Positions 17,043 to 25,290 of a stretch of DNA of 64,000 bases are shown here, in pieces. The first letter of the stretch is position 1; every line of letters begins with the position of its first letter. The DNA lies in assembly GCA_963704035.1 (NCBI GenBank), contig CAVPGR010000002.1:434001-498000 (forward strand), written 5' to 3'. The stretch comes from JAOSJL01 sp963704035 (GTDB lineage: Bacteria; Actinomycetota; Acidimicrobiia; IMCC26256; JAOSJL01). Under the pieces are notes generated by a model. The model was not told where the DNA came from and ran no database searches. It saw only the letters and a program-made list of their open reading frames with translations. The position numbers were made by a program, and so were the translations under genes.

Positions 17043-18557
17043 ATGAGTCGAGAGATCGGGACGGACGGCGACGCTGTGGAATCGAACGCTGTGGAATCGA
17101 ACGCTGTGGAACCCAGGATGCTGATCGACGACGAGCTCGTCGAGGCCTCCGGCGGTGCGCGCTTCGACGTCGTGAACCCGGCCACCGAGGAGGTGGCGGG
17201 AACCTGTGCCGACGGAACCGTCGACGACATGAACCGGGCGATCGGTGCCGCACGGCGGGCCTTCGACGAGAGCGGCTGGTCGACCGATGTCGCGCTGCGG
17301 CGGCGTTGTCTGCAGCAGTTGAAGGACGAGCTCGACCGCGAGAAGGAGACGCTCCGTCCGCTCATCGTCGCCGAGGCGGGCACCCCGGTACTCCTCACCT
17401 ACGCCGTCCAACAGGACAGCTGCATCGACGACATGCAGTGGGACATCGACCTGCTCGACCGTTACGAGTGGGAGCGCGAGCTCGGCGAGCACGAGTTCTT
17501 CGGGATGCACAGCAACCGCGTCGTGGTCAAGGAGCCGGTCGGCGTGGCCGGTCTCGTCACGCCGTGGAATTTCCCGTTCATGCTGAATCTCTCGAAACTC
17601 ACGCCCACGTTGGCCGCCGGCAACACGGTCGTGCTGAAGCCTGCTCCCGATACTCCGTTGAACGCCACCTTCCTCGGCCGGATCATCGCGGAGCAGACGG
17701 ACATTCCAGCGGGTGTGGTGAACATCGTGACGGGCGAGGACCCCGCGGCGATCGGTGAGGTGCTGATCTCCGATCCCCGTGTCGACATGGTGAGTTTCAC
17801 GGGCTCGACCGCGGTCGGGAAGCACATCATGGAAGTCGGGTCGCGCACGCTGAAGCGCGTCTTCCTCGAGTTGGGCGGCAAGTCGGCGAACATCGTTCTC
17901 GATGATGCCGACTTCCCGGCGGTCGTCGGTAACGGGGCGATGATGTGTACGCACGCCGGCCAGGGCTGTGCCATCACGACGCGGATGCTGTTGCCACGTT
18001 CGCGCTACGACGAGGGCGTCGACCTGCTCCGGGAGTCCTTCGAGGCGTTCGCCTACGGCGACCCGACCGATCCAGCCCACATGATGGGTCCGCTGATCAA
18101 TGCGCGTCAGCGTGACCGAGTTCTCGGCCTGATCGACACGGGTCGGCGTGAAGGAGCGCGACTCCTCGTCGGCGGCGGTGTCCCCGATCACCTCGAACGC
18201 GGCTACTTCGTCGAGCCGACGGTGTTCGTCGATGTGGATCCCGACGCCACGATCGCCCAGGAGGAGATCTTCGGTCCGGTTCTGGCCGTGATCCCCTACG
18301 ACGATGACGACGACGCGGTGCGCATCGCCAACAACTCCCGCTACGGGCTCTCGGGAGCCGTGACCGGTGCCGATCTCGACCGGGCGATGGGGATTGCGCG
18401 TCGGATCCGTACGGGGACCGTCTCGGTCAACGGCGGGCAGTGGTTCGGCCCCGACACGCCGTTCGGCGGCTACCGCAGCAGCGGTATCGGGCGTGAGCAC
18501 GGCGTCGAGGGGTTCGAGGAGTACCTCGAGACCAAGGCCATCGGGTACCCGGCGTAG
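17043..18557 (+). CDS. NAD(P)-dependent aldehyde dehydrogenase
   Basis: A 504-residue aldehyde dehydrogenase superfamily member. Signature residues are all present: TPWNFPFMLNLSK (cofactor-binding Asn and Lys region), FTGSTAVGKHIM, general base Glu276 in LELGGKS and catalytic Cys309 in HAGQGCAITT, then EEIFGPVLAVIPYD and TPFGGYRSSGIGREHG. It oxidises an aldehyde to an acid in the cytoplasm. The first 25 residues contain a three-unit AVESN repeat that is not part of the fold; ATG 17118 (MLIDDELVEAS) could be the true start. The stop/start junction TGAGGCGAGGATGAG with the preceding gene is the same sequence that begins the repeat at 19374. Confidence 0.93.
   Translation: MSREIGTDGDAVESNAVESNAVEPRMLIDDELVEASGGARFDVVNPATEEVAGTCADGTVDDMNRAIGAARRAFDESGWSTDVALRRRCLQQLKDELDREKETLRPLIVAEAGTPVLLTYAVQQDSCIDDMQWDIDLLDRYEWERELGEHEFFGMHSNRVVVKEPVGVAGLVTPWNFPFMLNLSKLTPTLAAGNTVVLKPAPDTPLNATFLGRIIAEQTDIPAGVVNIVTGEDPAAIGEVLISDPRVDMVSFTGSTAVGKHIMEVGSRTLKRVFLELGGKSANIVLDDADFPAVVGNGAMMCTHAGQGCAITTRMLLPRSRYDEGVDLLRESFEAFAYGDPTDPAHMMGPLINARQRDRVLGLIDTGRREGARLLVGGGVPDHLERGYFVEPTVFVDVDPDATIAQEEIFGPVLAVIPYDDDDDAVRIANNSRYGLSGAVTGADLDRAMGIARRIRTGTVSVNGGQWFGPDTPFGGYRSSGIGREHGVEGFEEYLETKAIGYPA
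17071..17115 (+). repeat. Three-unit 15-base tandem repeat (AVESN)
   Basis: ACGCTGTGGAATCGA occurs at 17071 and 17086, with a third unit at 17101 diverging after ACGCTGTGGAA. It encodes AVESNAVESNAVEP at the N terminus of the aldehyde dehydrogenase, outside the conserved fold. Confidence 0.9.
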
Positions 18558-18613
18558 CGCTTCGATACGCTGGATCCTCCACGAACCGGCGCAGCGCGCC
18601 GCGGGAGGTTCGG

Positions 18614-19378
18614 ATGTCCCCCCTGGACACGACTTCGTATCTGCCGCAGTTCGACACCGTCGACGACGAGCGCCGGCACCGCAAGGAGCGTCTCGCCGGC
18701 GCCTTTCGGCTGTTCGGGAAGTTCGGTTTCGACGAAGGTGTCGCCGGCCACATCACGGCGCGGGATCCGGAGCATGCCGACCGCTTCTGGGTGAACCCGC
18801 TCGGTCGAAACTTCAAACAGATCCGTGTGTCCGACCTGATCTGTGTCGACTCGCGGGGTGACATCGTCGAGGGCGAGGGGCTCCTCAACAGGGCGGCCTT
18901 CGTCATCCACGGCCATGTCCACGAGGCGCGCCCCGACGTCCAGGCCGCGGCGCATGCGCATTCGCTCCACGGCAAGGCCTGGTCATCATTGGGTCGTCTG
19001 CTCGATCCCCTCACGCAGGATGCCTGCGCGTTCTACGACGACCACGGGCTTTTCGACGACTACACCGGTGTCGTCGTCGAGGCGCAGGAAGGCAAGCGGA
19101 TCGCGGAAGCGCTCGGGGACCACAAGGCCGCGATCCTGCGCAACCACGGCCTTCTCACCACCGGGCTCTCGGTCGACGAGGCGGCATGGTGGTTCATCAC
19201 CATGGAACGGTCCTGCCAGGCGCAACTGCTGGCCGAGGCGGCCGGCGATCCCGTGCTCATCGATCCCGACCAGGCTGCGCTCACTGCCACGCAGGTCGGC
19301 TCCCACGTCGCGGGCCACTTCTCCTTCCAGCCCCTGTGGGACATGATCGTCGCCGAACAGCCCGAGCTTCGAACCTGA
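18614..19378 (+). CDS. Class II aldolase/adducin family protein
   Basis: A 254-residue protein of the class II aldolase/adducin fold. VAGHITARDPEHADRFWVNP and LICVDSRGDIVEGEG are the conserved N-terminal half; the metal ligands His114 and His116 lie in AAHAHSLHG and a further His in ILRNHGLLTTG. Members are zinc-dependent aldolases, epimerases or decarboxylases; those of this length without a sugar-phosphate loop are often annotated as aldolases of unknown substrate. GGGAGG precedes ATG 18614, and a TACGCT hexamer at 18565 may be a -10 element. It sits between an aldehyde dehydrogenase and an SDR, so it may release an aldehyde that the former oxidises (inference). The stop codon lies inside the first repeat copy. 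Confidence 0.88.
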   Translation: MSPLDTTSYLPQFDTVDDERRHRKERLAGAFRLFGKFGFDEGVAGHITARDPEHADRFWVNPLGRNFKQIRVSDLICVDSRGDIVEGEGLLNRAAFVIHGHVHEARPDVQAAAHAHSLHGKAWSSLGRLLDPLTQDACAFYDDHGLFDDYTGVVVEAQEGKRIAEALGDHKAAILRNHGLLTTGLSVDEAAWWFITMERSCQAQLLAEAAGDPVLIDPDQAALTATQVGSHVAGHFSFQPLWDMIVAEQPELRT

Positions 19379-19491
19379 GGCGAGGATGAGCGCCGCAGGT
19401 ATCCTGCGGCGCCCGAGACGAAGATAAGGGAGCCTGAGGCGAGGATGAGCGCCGCAGGTATCCTGCGGCGCCCGAGACGAAGATAAGGGAA
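19374..19491 (+). repeat. Tandem 59-base palindromic repeat with MSAAGILRRPRRR mini-ORF
   Basis: Two copies (19374-19432 and 19433-19491) are identical except at the last base. Each contains a Shine-Dalgarno-like GCGAGG, an ATG (19386, 19445), a perfect 10-base inverted repeat with a TAT loop (arms 19390-19399/19403-19412 and 19449-19458/19462-19471) and a TAA after 13 codons. The encoded peptide is MSAAGILRRPRRR. A degenerate copy lies at 6708-6780, and its first 15 bases also form the gene junction at 17033. It fills the gap between the aldolase and the SDR. Confidence 0.9.
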
Positions 19492-19494
19492 CCA

Positions 19495-20274
19495 GTGGTT
19501 GCGCCTGACGATCTGCGCCTGGACGGCCGGGTTGCCGTCGTGACGGGTGCCGCGGTCGGAATCGGCCAGGCCGTCGCTACGACGTTGGCGGCGTTCGGCG
19601 CCGACCTTGCCCTGTGCGACCGCGACACGAAGAACCTGGCGCATACGGCGGCGACGGCCGAAGCGCTCGGCCGGGACGCCGTCAGGGCGGAGGCCGACGT
19701 TCGAGACGAACAGGCCGTGAGCGCGTTCCTCGATGCGACAAGCGAACGCTTCGGGGGCGTCGACATCCTGGTGAACAACGCGGGTGGAGGATTCGCCGCC
19801 GACTTTCTCGACGTGAGCGCGACTGGCGAGGCAGCGCTGGTGGCCGAGAACTTCACGAGCGTCACGAACCTCGTCCGGGCGACCGTGCCTCTCATGGAGG
19901 GGCGAAACGGCTCGATCGTGAACATCACGTCCATCGAGGCGCACCGCGCCGGGCCGGGCTACACCGTGTACGCGGCGATGAAGGCGGCCGTGGCAAACCT
20001 CACGAAGTCCCTGGCTCTCGAGTTCGGTCCGCGGGGCATCCGGGTGAACTGCGTCGCACCCGATGTGATCGCCACGCCGGGTGTCGGTATGGACATGCCC
20101 GACGGCGCCGCTCTGTTGCGCGCCGGTCATGTCGACGACGTTGCCGGCGTCGTCGCGTTCCTCGCGGGTGATCTCTCGAGCTTCGTCACGGGCACGACGG
20201 TTCACGTCGACGGCGGGAACCTTGCTGCCGGGGGATGGCGTCGGCGGGACGACGGAACCTTCAGTCCGTCATGA
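19495..20274 (+). CDS. SDR family oxidoreductase
   Basis: A 259-residue short-chain dehydrogenase with LDGRVAVVTGAAVGIGQAV (cofactor loop), ALCDRDTKN after strand 2 with an Asp favouring NAD, VNNAGGG, the catalytic Ser in IVNITSIEAH, YAAMK as the Tyr-x3-Lys motif and GTTVHVDGG at the end. The GTG start at 19495 is only 4 bases after the second repeat copy, so the repeat supplies the upstream region. The ATGA overlap with the following F420-type oxidoreductase indicates translational coupling. Substrate unknown; the pair resembles modules that oxidise alcohols of xenobiotic or sterol origin. Confidence 0.9.
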   Translation: MVAPDDLRLDGRVAVVTGAAVGIGQAVATTLAAFGADLALCDRDTKNLAHTAATAEALGRDAVRAEADVRDEQAVSAFLDATSERFGGVDILVNNAGGGFAADFLDVSATGEAALVAENFTSVTNLVRATVPLMEGRNGSIVNITSIEAHRAGPGYTVYAAMKAAVANLTKSLALEFGPRGIRVNCVAPDVIATPGVGMDMPDGAALLRAGHVDDVAGVVAFLAGDLSSFVTGTTVHVDGGNLAAGGWRRRDDGTFSPS

Positions 20275-21122
20275 AGTTCGGCGTGGCGCTGGGTCGATGC
20301 AGTCCTCGAGCGTGGACAGATGTCGTGGATACCGCCGAGCACCTCGGCTACGAGTCCGTGTGGATGCCCGAACATCTCGTCTTTCCCACCACGATGTCGA
20401 GTTCCCCGACACCGGGGGACGACCACCCTCCTGTTCCCCCGACGACCCAGGTCTTCGACGTGTTCGCCTACCTCAGCCACATCGCCGCGCGTACGAGCCG
20501 CGTTCGCCTGGGAACACACGTCTACAACCTGGGTCTGCGCCATCCGTTCGTGGCCGCCCGCGCGGTGCAGACGCTCGACGTTCTTTCTGACGGTCGTGTC
20601 GAATTCGGCATCGGGGCCGGTTGGCTCGCCCAGGAATGGGCCGCGGCCCAGCTCGACTTCTCCACCCGCGGCCGACGCCTCGACGAGTCGATCGAGATCT
20701 GCACGCGGCTGTGGAGCGAGGAGGTCGTCGAACATCACGGCGAGTTCTTCGATTTCGCACCGGTGATGTTCGAGCCGAAGCCGATTCAACAACCCAGGCC
20801 TCCCGTTCTCGTGGGAGGTGAGAGCGACGCTGCTCTGCGCCGGGCCGCGCGTGCGGGGGACGGGTGGATCGGCATGGAGCACGATCGGGCCTCCGCGGAA
20901 CTCGTGATCACTCGCCTCGCCGCGATCCTCAAGGAGAACGGCAGATCTCCGGACGGCTTCCAGATCTGTCTGGGTGGTGCCGTCTCCGGGACGGACGACG
21001 TCGAGGCGTGGGAGGCGATCGGCGTGACACGCCTGATCGTGTCACCGTGGACGAGCTCGCGCGAAGCGGTCGAGGGCCTCGAGCGCTTCGCGACTCTGGC
21101 AGGCCTCGACCCGCCGGGTTGA
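20271..21122 (+). CDS. LLM-class F420-dependent oxidoreductase
   Basis: A 283-residue luciferase-like TIM-barrel enzyme, paralogous to the one at 3856. MKFGVALGRCSPRAW starts at ATG 20271, overlapping the stop of the SDR by ATGA. Family landmarks are YESVWMPEHLVFP, TSRVRLGTHVYNLGLRHPFV, LSDGRVEFGIGAGWLAQEW and PPVLVGGESDAALRRAA. It probably transfers hydride with F420. The tight coupling to the SDR suggests that the two act in sequence on one substrate. Its stop lies 14 bases from the stop of the convergent lipoprotein gene, and a strong hairpin overlaps that junction. Confidence 0.9.
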   Translation: MKFGVALGRCSPRAWTDVVDTAEHLGYESVWMPEHLVFPTTMSSSPTPGDDHPPVPPTTQVFDVFAYLSHIAARTSRVRLGTHVYNLGLRHPFVAARAVQTLDVLSDGRVEFGIGAGWLAQEWAAAQLDFSTRGRRLDESIEICTRLWSEEVVEHHGEFFDFAPVMFEPKPIQQPRPPVLVGGESDAALRRAARAGDGWIGMEHDRASAELVITRLAAILKENGRSPDGFQICLGGAVSGTDDVEAWEAIGVTRLIVSPWTSSREAVEGLERFATLAGLDPPG

Positions 21123-21132
21123 GACGTCGGCA

Positions 21133-21162
21133 GCCTCAGCCTGCGGCGACTCGGGCTGAGGC
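21133..21162. terminator. Hairpin at the convergent gene junction (possible bidirectional terminator)
   Basis: Perfect 9-base arms GCCTCAGCC (21133-21141) and GGCTGAGGC (21154-21162) around a 12-base loop. It lies just after the plus-strand oxidoreductase and inside the last codons of the minus-strand lipoprotein gene. No T tract follows, so termination is only suggested. Confidence 0.4.
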
Positions 21163-21753
21163 GACGGAGAACGCCTCGGTCCCGTCGGAGCCGAGGGCCA
21201 GAAGCGCCAAGCCCTCGTCGGCACGCCAGAGGATCCCGACGGTGTCGGCTCCGACGTCGACCACGAGTGTTGCGGCGGTTCCGTCGACCTCGATCGGGGA
21301 CACGTCGCCGCCGGCAGCCTGTGCCACGCCGGACGCGAACTCCAGCCAGGCTCGGGGGTCGGCGAACGCCGGGCCCAGGTCGTAGGCGACCAGGACGCCG
21401 AGAGGTTCGCCGGGATTCCCCACGGCGCGGGCGTCCACACCCGTGACCACGTCGGAGTCGGCGTTGGCGTCGACGGCACCGGCAAAGAGTGTGATCTCGT
21501 CGGGTGGCAGTTCCGCGTATTGGAGGCCGTCGAGCGGAGGAAAGGCTCGCTCGGCGAGCGGCGGACGGGGAGCCGTCGTCGTGGTCGTGCTGGCGACCGT
21601 GGTCTCCGCTGCGGCCGTCGTCGTGGTCGTGGCCTCGGCGGTCGGCTGCGAAGAGGATGCAGGCTCTGCGTCGGTGTCGCCCGAGCACGCGGTGCCGAGC
21701 ACGAGAAGCGCGACGCAGATGACGGCGGTTGCTCCCGGGCGACTCTCAGGCAC
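21136..21753 (-). CDS. Exported lipoprotein of unknown function
   Basis: A 205-residue protein with a classic lipoprotein signal (AVICVALLVLGTACSG; lipobox LGTAC with Cys at about 23), followed by a Thr/Ala-rich low-complexity linker of about 40 residues (repeated TTTT and TTTTTAP runs) and a compact domain of about 125 residues. No known family is recognised. The start is a GTG at 21753. It is convergent with the F420 oxidoreductase gene and lies 47 bases downstream of the SnoaL-like gene on the same strand, which may be co-transcribed. Anchored at the outer face of the membrane by inference. Confidence 0.78.
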   Translation of the reverse strand: MPESRPGATAVICVALLVLGTACSGDTDAEPASSSQPTAEATTTTTAAAETTVASTTTTTAPRPPLAERAFPPLDGLQYAELPPDEITLFAGAVDANADSDVVTGVDARAVGNPGEPLGVLVAYDLGPAFADPRAWLEFASGVAQAAGGDVSPIEVDGTAATLVVDVGADTVGILWRADEGLALLALGSDGTEAFSVASARVAAG

Positions 21754-21800
21754 GGCGGTACATCATCGGGCGTGGGGCATGGCTGCTCCGAGAATCTCGG

Positions 21801-22232
21801 TCAGGCGTCGTCGCCGAGAAAGCGGATCGTGCGGGACCGGAACCGCCAGCCGTCGGGTTCGCGGACGAGCTCGTCCGCGTACCGCCCCGCCTGGATCACG
21901 CCCAGGCCTTTGTCAGACTTCTGGAGATACGAGAAGTCGGTGGCGGCGGTGGCGGCGTCTCCGGTGATGTCGAGAACCGTGTTGTAGGTGATGTGCTGGC
22001 CTGGGGGCGTGCCCGGTTTCCAGCTGCCTATGTTCTCCCGGATCGTCTCTCGACCCGAGTGCGTCACGCCCATGACGGTGAACTGCGCGTCCTGCGTGAA
22101 CAGCGCGGCGAAGTCGTCGGCCCGCCCGTCGTCGTAGGCGTGGCAGTACTCCGCGAGGAGACGGCGTATCGCGGCTTCGTCTCCGGCGTCGTCCCCGGAC
22201 TTGCCATTGGGCTTGTCATCGGTCTGGCTCAT
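21801..22232 (-). CDS. SnoaL/NTF2-like small protein
   Basis: A 143-residue protein of the nuclear-transport-factor-2-like fold: EAAIRRLLAEYCHAYDDGRADDFAALFTQDAQFTV, GRETIRENIG and GRYADELVREPDGWRFRSRTIRF are the usual SnoaL_4-type pattern (helix pair, then a curved sheet). Members include ring hydroxylating dioxygenase beta subunits, ketosteroid isomerases and many catabolic accessory enzymes. A GGGAGC Shine-Dalgarno precedes ATG 22232. The gene is divergent from the alpha/beta hydrolase at 22304, sharing a 71-base promoter region. A catalytic role in the neighbouring degradation genes is plausible but not shown. Confidence 0.85.
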   Translation of the reverse strand: MSQTDDKPNGKSGDDAGDEAAIRRLLAEYCHAYDDGRADDFAALFTQDAQFTVMGVTHSGRETIRENIGSWKPGTPPGQHITYNTVLDITGDAATAATDFSYLQKSDKGLGVIQAGRYADELVREPDGWRFRSRTIRFLGDDA

Positions 22233-22291
22233 GGTCGCTCCCGTCGAAGTCCGATGTTCGCGCGCATCTGACTCCGAGCGTGATGTCGGGC

Positions 22292-22297
22292 CAGAAT
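22292..22297 (+). promoter_or_regulatory. -10-like hexamer CAGAAT, possible leaderless start at 22304
   Basis: CAGAAT, one base off TAnnnT, lies exactly 6 bases before ATG 22304. A CTGACT at 22268-22273 sits 18 bases further upstream and could serve as -35. This favours ATG 22304 over the GTG/ATG pair at 22280/22283. Confidence 0.35.
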
Positions 22298-22303
22298 GGT
22301 GCG

Positions 22304-23296
22304 ATGGCGGAGATCGCGGATGGTGCCCCCGAAGAAGGTGTCGAGGACGCCACCGATGACGCCACCGAGCAACCCGTCGTGGATGTCGCCGATGAGCTCG
22401 TGCCCCGCCACGACGTGCCTCGCGGCGGGCGCAGCGGCTTCACGGTCGTCGATGACCGCCAGGTCCACTATCTCGAATGGGGCGGGTCGTCGTCACCACC
22501 CGTGGTCTGCCTGCACGGCGGCGGTCAGACCGCCTACATGTGGGAGCAGCTCGGTGCCGCTCTCGCCGATCGCTTCCACGTCGTAGCTCCCGATCTCCCC
22601 GGCCATGGCGACTCCGACGCCCTCCGTATCCGGGGGGAGGAACAGTTTCTCGATCGGCGCGCGCTGGTCGAGGCAATCCGACCGCTCATGGTCGAGTTCG
22701 GTCTCGAGCGGGCGGTCTTCGTCGGCGCATCGCTCGGAGGCATCACGTCGCTCACCCTGGGCGTGATGGAGCCCGACGTGGTCGAAGCGATCGTCCTCGT
22801 CGACATCGGCCACAAGATGGAAAAGGACGGCGTGCGCCGAATCATCGAGTTCATGACGGCGCACGAGTCGTTCACCGATCTCGACGAAGCGGCCGCGGCC
22901 GTCGCGGAGTACCTACCTCGACGCAAGGAGGTCCGCGTCGAGAGCCTTCGGCGGAATCTGCGGCAGCGACCCGACGGCCGGTGGGAGTGGAAGCACAATT
23001 TCGGGCGCCGCATCCGTCAGCGTCAAGCCGAGGGGAGGACGTTCGACATCCAGCGCGCCGATGAGCTCGTGCGTGGCATGGCCGACGATGCGGCACGCCT
23101 CACATGTCCGGTACTCGTGCTTCGCGGCAAGGAGAGCGACCTGCTCTCGGACGAGGGCGCCCGCGAGATCACGGATCTGATCCCGAACGCGCGGCTCTCC
23201 CGAATCGCCGGAGCGGGCCACCACGCGGCAGGCGACAACCCGACCACCACCGTCGACCTGATCGACGAGTTCCTGACCGAGATCGCCTGGGCCTGA
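22304..23296 (+). CDS. Alpha/beta hydrolase
   Basis: A 330-residue alpha/beta-fold hydrolase. Oxyanion motif CLHGGGQTAYMWEQL, DLPGHGDSDA, nucleophile elbow VGASLGGITS, acid region LRGKESDLLSDEG and catalytic His in GAGHHAAGDNP are all visible in the expected order. The first 45 residues form an acidic extension (EEGVEDATDDATEQP) before the fold starts at FTVVDDRQVHYLEW. This class includes esterases, C-C bond hydrolases of aromatic pathways and epoxide hydrolases; no residue pinpoints one. Divergent from the SnoaL-like gene and convergent with the SDR at 23404. The start was chosen from the -10-like element; earlier in-frame starts at 22280 and 22283 are possible. Confidence 0.85.
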   Translation: MAEIADGAPEEGVEDATDDATEQPVVDVADELVPRHDVPRGGRSGFTVVDDRQVHYLEWGGSSSPPVVCLHGGGQTAYMWEQLGAALADRFHVVAPDLPGHGDSDALRIRGEEQFLDRRALVEAIRPLMVEFGLERAVFVGASLGGITSLTLGVMEPDVVEAIVLVDIGHKMEKDGVRRIIEFMTAHESFTDLDEAAAAVAEYLPRRKEVRVESLRRNLRQRPDGRWEWKHNFGRRIRQRQAEGRTFDIQRADELVRGMADDAARLTCPVLVLRGKESDLLSDEGAREITDLIPNARLSRIAGAGHHAAGDNPTTTVDLIDEFLTEIAWA

Positions 23297-23403
23297 GTTC
23301 CGAAAGCGGCAACCGGGGATGATCGTCAGGCTCCACGAGCACCGCCGGCACGCGCGACTCACGGCCGAAGGAGCACTCGAGGTGAAACCGTCCTGAGTCG
23401 GTT

Positions 23404-24315
23404 CTACTGGCCGAAACCCATGGGCGGCACGCCCGGGTCGTGGTCGGCGAAGAGCTCGTCCTTGGCATCGATGAGCTCGTCGACGGTCCATCGTTGCCCA
23501 CCGCGCTCGACGGTGTTGTCGAGCGACCAGCCGTTCATGAGGTGGACGCGGTCGGCCCACACGACGAAGACCTGGCCGGTGATGTCGCCGGCGGCGTCGG
23601 AGGCGAGAAACCCGACGGTCGGAGCGACGTTGTCGGGCGACCACTCATCGAACGCGCCTTCGGCGGTCTCCCCGAAGCCCTCGAAGGTTCCGGCGGTCAT
23701 GCGCGTGCGGGCGCGGGGAGCGATGCAGTTCACGGTCACGCCGTACTTGGCGAGCTCCCGGCCCAGCACGATCGTGAGTGACGCGATCCCGGCCTTCGCG
23801 GCCGAGTAATTGGCCTGACCGGCGTTTCCGAAGAGACCCGACTCGCTGGCGGTGTTGATGATGCGTCGGGGGGCGTCGTGACCGGCCTTCGACCGTTCCC
23901 GCCAGAAGCGCGCGGCGTGGTGCGTCGGGGCGAAGTGGCCCTTGAGGTGAACTCGGATCACGGAGTCCCAGGCTTCCTCGTCGAGATTGAAGCTCATCCC
24001 GTCGCGCAGGATTCCGGCGTTGTTCACGAGGATGTTCAGATCGCCGAACGCCTCGACGGCCGCGTCGACGAGTCGATGCGCGCCGTCCCAGTCGGCCACG
24101 TCATCGCCGTTGGTGATCGCGGTTCCGCCCGCTGCGGCGATCTCGTCGACGACCTGAGCGGCGGGTCGGTCATCGGTACCCGTGCCGTCCCACTCGCCAC
24201 CGACGTCGTTGACGACGACGCTGGCGCCGTGCGACGCCAGGAGAAGTGCCTCACCTCGCCCGATGCCGCGTCCGGCTCCCGTGACGATCGCGACCTTGCC
24301 ATCGAGAAGTCCCAT
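23404..24315 (-). CDS. SDR family oxidoreductase (17-beta-HSD4-like)
   Basis: A 303-residue SDR beginning MGLLDGKVAIVTGAGRGIGRGEALLLASHG at ATG 24315, with VVNDVGGEWDG after strand 2, ILVNNAGILRD, catalytic Ser in IINTASESGLFGN, YSAAK and a C-terminal tail ending DPGVPPMGFGQ. The N terminus and the long tail match the multifunctional HSD17B4/Hsd4A-like group that oxidises 3-hydroxyacyl-CoA or 17-hydroxysteroids in actinobacterial sterol breakdown (family knowledge; the exact substrate is inferred). The same frame is open for 200 codons upstream, but that part runs antisense to the phosphatase gene and has no similarity. A TACGCT hexamer lies 9 bases before the start on the minus strand. Confidence 0.88.
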   Translation of the reverse strand: MGLLDGKVAIVTGAGRGIGRGEALLLASHGASVVVNDVGGEWDGTGTDDRPAAQVVDEIAAAGGTAITNGDDVADWDGAHRLVDAAVEAFGDLNILVNNAGILRDGMSFNLDEEAWDSVIRVHLKGHFAPTHHAARFWRERSKAGHDAPRRIINTASESGLFGNAGQANYSAAKAGIASLTIVLGRELAKYGVTVNCIAPRARTRMTAGTFEGFGETAEGAFDEWSPDNVAPTVGFLASDAAGDITGQVFVVWADRVHLMNGWSLDNTVERGGQRWTVDELIDAKDELFADHDPGVPPMGFGQ

Positions 24316-24412
24316 GGGCCGTGCAGCGTACCGGTTGGCGGGCTCGCTACCCCAGATGTCCGGTAGTCTCGCTGCCTCTCGGTCGACACACGCGACCTTC
24401 CGGTCGAAGAGG

Positions 24413-25279
24413 ATGGGAACCCAGCCGATGGCCGACGCCGCTACCGTCGCCGACGATCTGGCGTTCGCCCTGGACGTCGCCGACGAGGCCGACATGCGTT
24501 CGCTGCGACACTTCGAGCGGGTCGCCGATCTCGAGGTCGAGACCAAGGCGGATCTCTCGCCGGTGACCGAGGCCGACCGGTCGGTGGAAACCATGGTGCG
24601 GGACCGCCTCGCCACCGAGCGTCCCGACGACCGGATCCGTGGAGAGGAGTTCGGCGATGGGGCGGACGGGTCCTCCGAGAGCGGTCCCGGCGGCCGACGC
24701 TGGGTCGTGGATCCCATCGACGGGACTCTCAATTTCATCCGCGGAGCACCGGTGTGGGCCACGCTTCTCGCACTCGAGGTCGATGGAACCGGAGTCGTCG
24801 GTGTCGTGTCCGCACCTGCGCTGGGGATGCGCTGGTGGGCGGCGCGGGGTGGCGGCGCATTCCGCGGCGGAGAAACCCTCCGCGGAGGAGCGTCGCGCGA
24901 CGGTGTTCCCATTCGGGTGTCCGACGTCGACGAGATCGATCGTGCGGCGCTGTCCTACGACAGCGTGCCCGAGATGGAGCGGTTCGGGCTCGGCGAGAGG
25001 CTCCTGACTCTCGCCCGGTCGGTGTACCGGTCGCGAGGCTTCGGCGACTTCTGGTCACACATGCTCGTCGCGCAGGGAGCCTGCGACATCGCTGTCGAGC
25101 CTCGGGTCCACCACTGGGACTGGGCGCCCCTGCGGGTGATCGTCGAAGAGGCCGGAGGACACGCCACCGACATTTCCGGAGAGACGCTCCACGGCGATTG
25201 CAGCATTCTCACGACGAACGGTCTTCTCCACGACCGCGCGGTGGCCGCTTTCGGCACGGATGAGCCGGGCCGTGGCTGA
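24413..25279 (+). CDS. Inositol-monophosphatase family protein (histidinol-phosphatase-like)
   Basis: A 288-residue Mg-dependent phosphatase. The signature WVVDPIDGTLNFIRGAPVWATLLAL carries the metal-binding DPIDGT motif, preceded by the metal-ligand Glu in GEEF, and PRVHHWDWAPLRVIVEEAGG supplies the C-terminal WDxAP metal motif. Short members of this length act on inositol-1-phosphate, histidinol-phosphate or nucleotide 3'-phosphates; the HisN subgroup is closest by length and motif spacing. ATG 24413 is preferred because AAGAGG precedes it; ATG 24428 is the alternative. It is followed 11 bases later by an FGGY kinase on the same strand. Divergent from the SDR. Confidence 0.88.
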   Translation: MGTQPMADAATVADDLAFALDVADEADMRSLRHFERVADLEVETKADLSPVTEADRSVETMVRDRLATERPDDRIRGEEFGDGADGSSESGPGGRRWVVDPIDGTLNFIRGAPVWATLLALEVDGTGVVGVVSAPALGMRWWAARGGGAFRGGETLRGGASRDGVPIRVSDVDEIDRAALSYDSVPEMERFGLGERLLTLARSVYRSRGFGDFWSHMLVAQGACDIAVEPRVHHWDWAPLRVIVEEAGGHATDISGETLHGDCSILTTNGLLHDRAVAAFGTDEPGRG

Positions 25280-25290
25280 GGACTCGACCC

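Noticed and set aside
16803..18500. 565-codon minus-strand frame opposite the aldehyde dehydrogenase
   Set aside because: Antisense shadow of a well-conserved enzyme; biased composition (His, Arg, Val, Asp) and no domains.
19374..19491. CRISPR or insertion-sequence end
   Set aside because: Only two contiguous copies without spacers; no transposase gene or target-site duplication was found.
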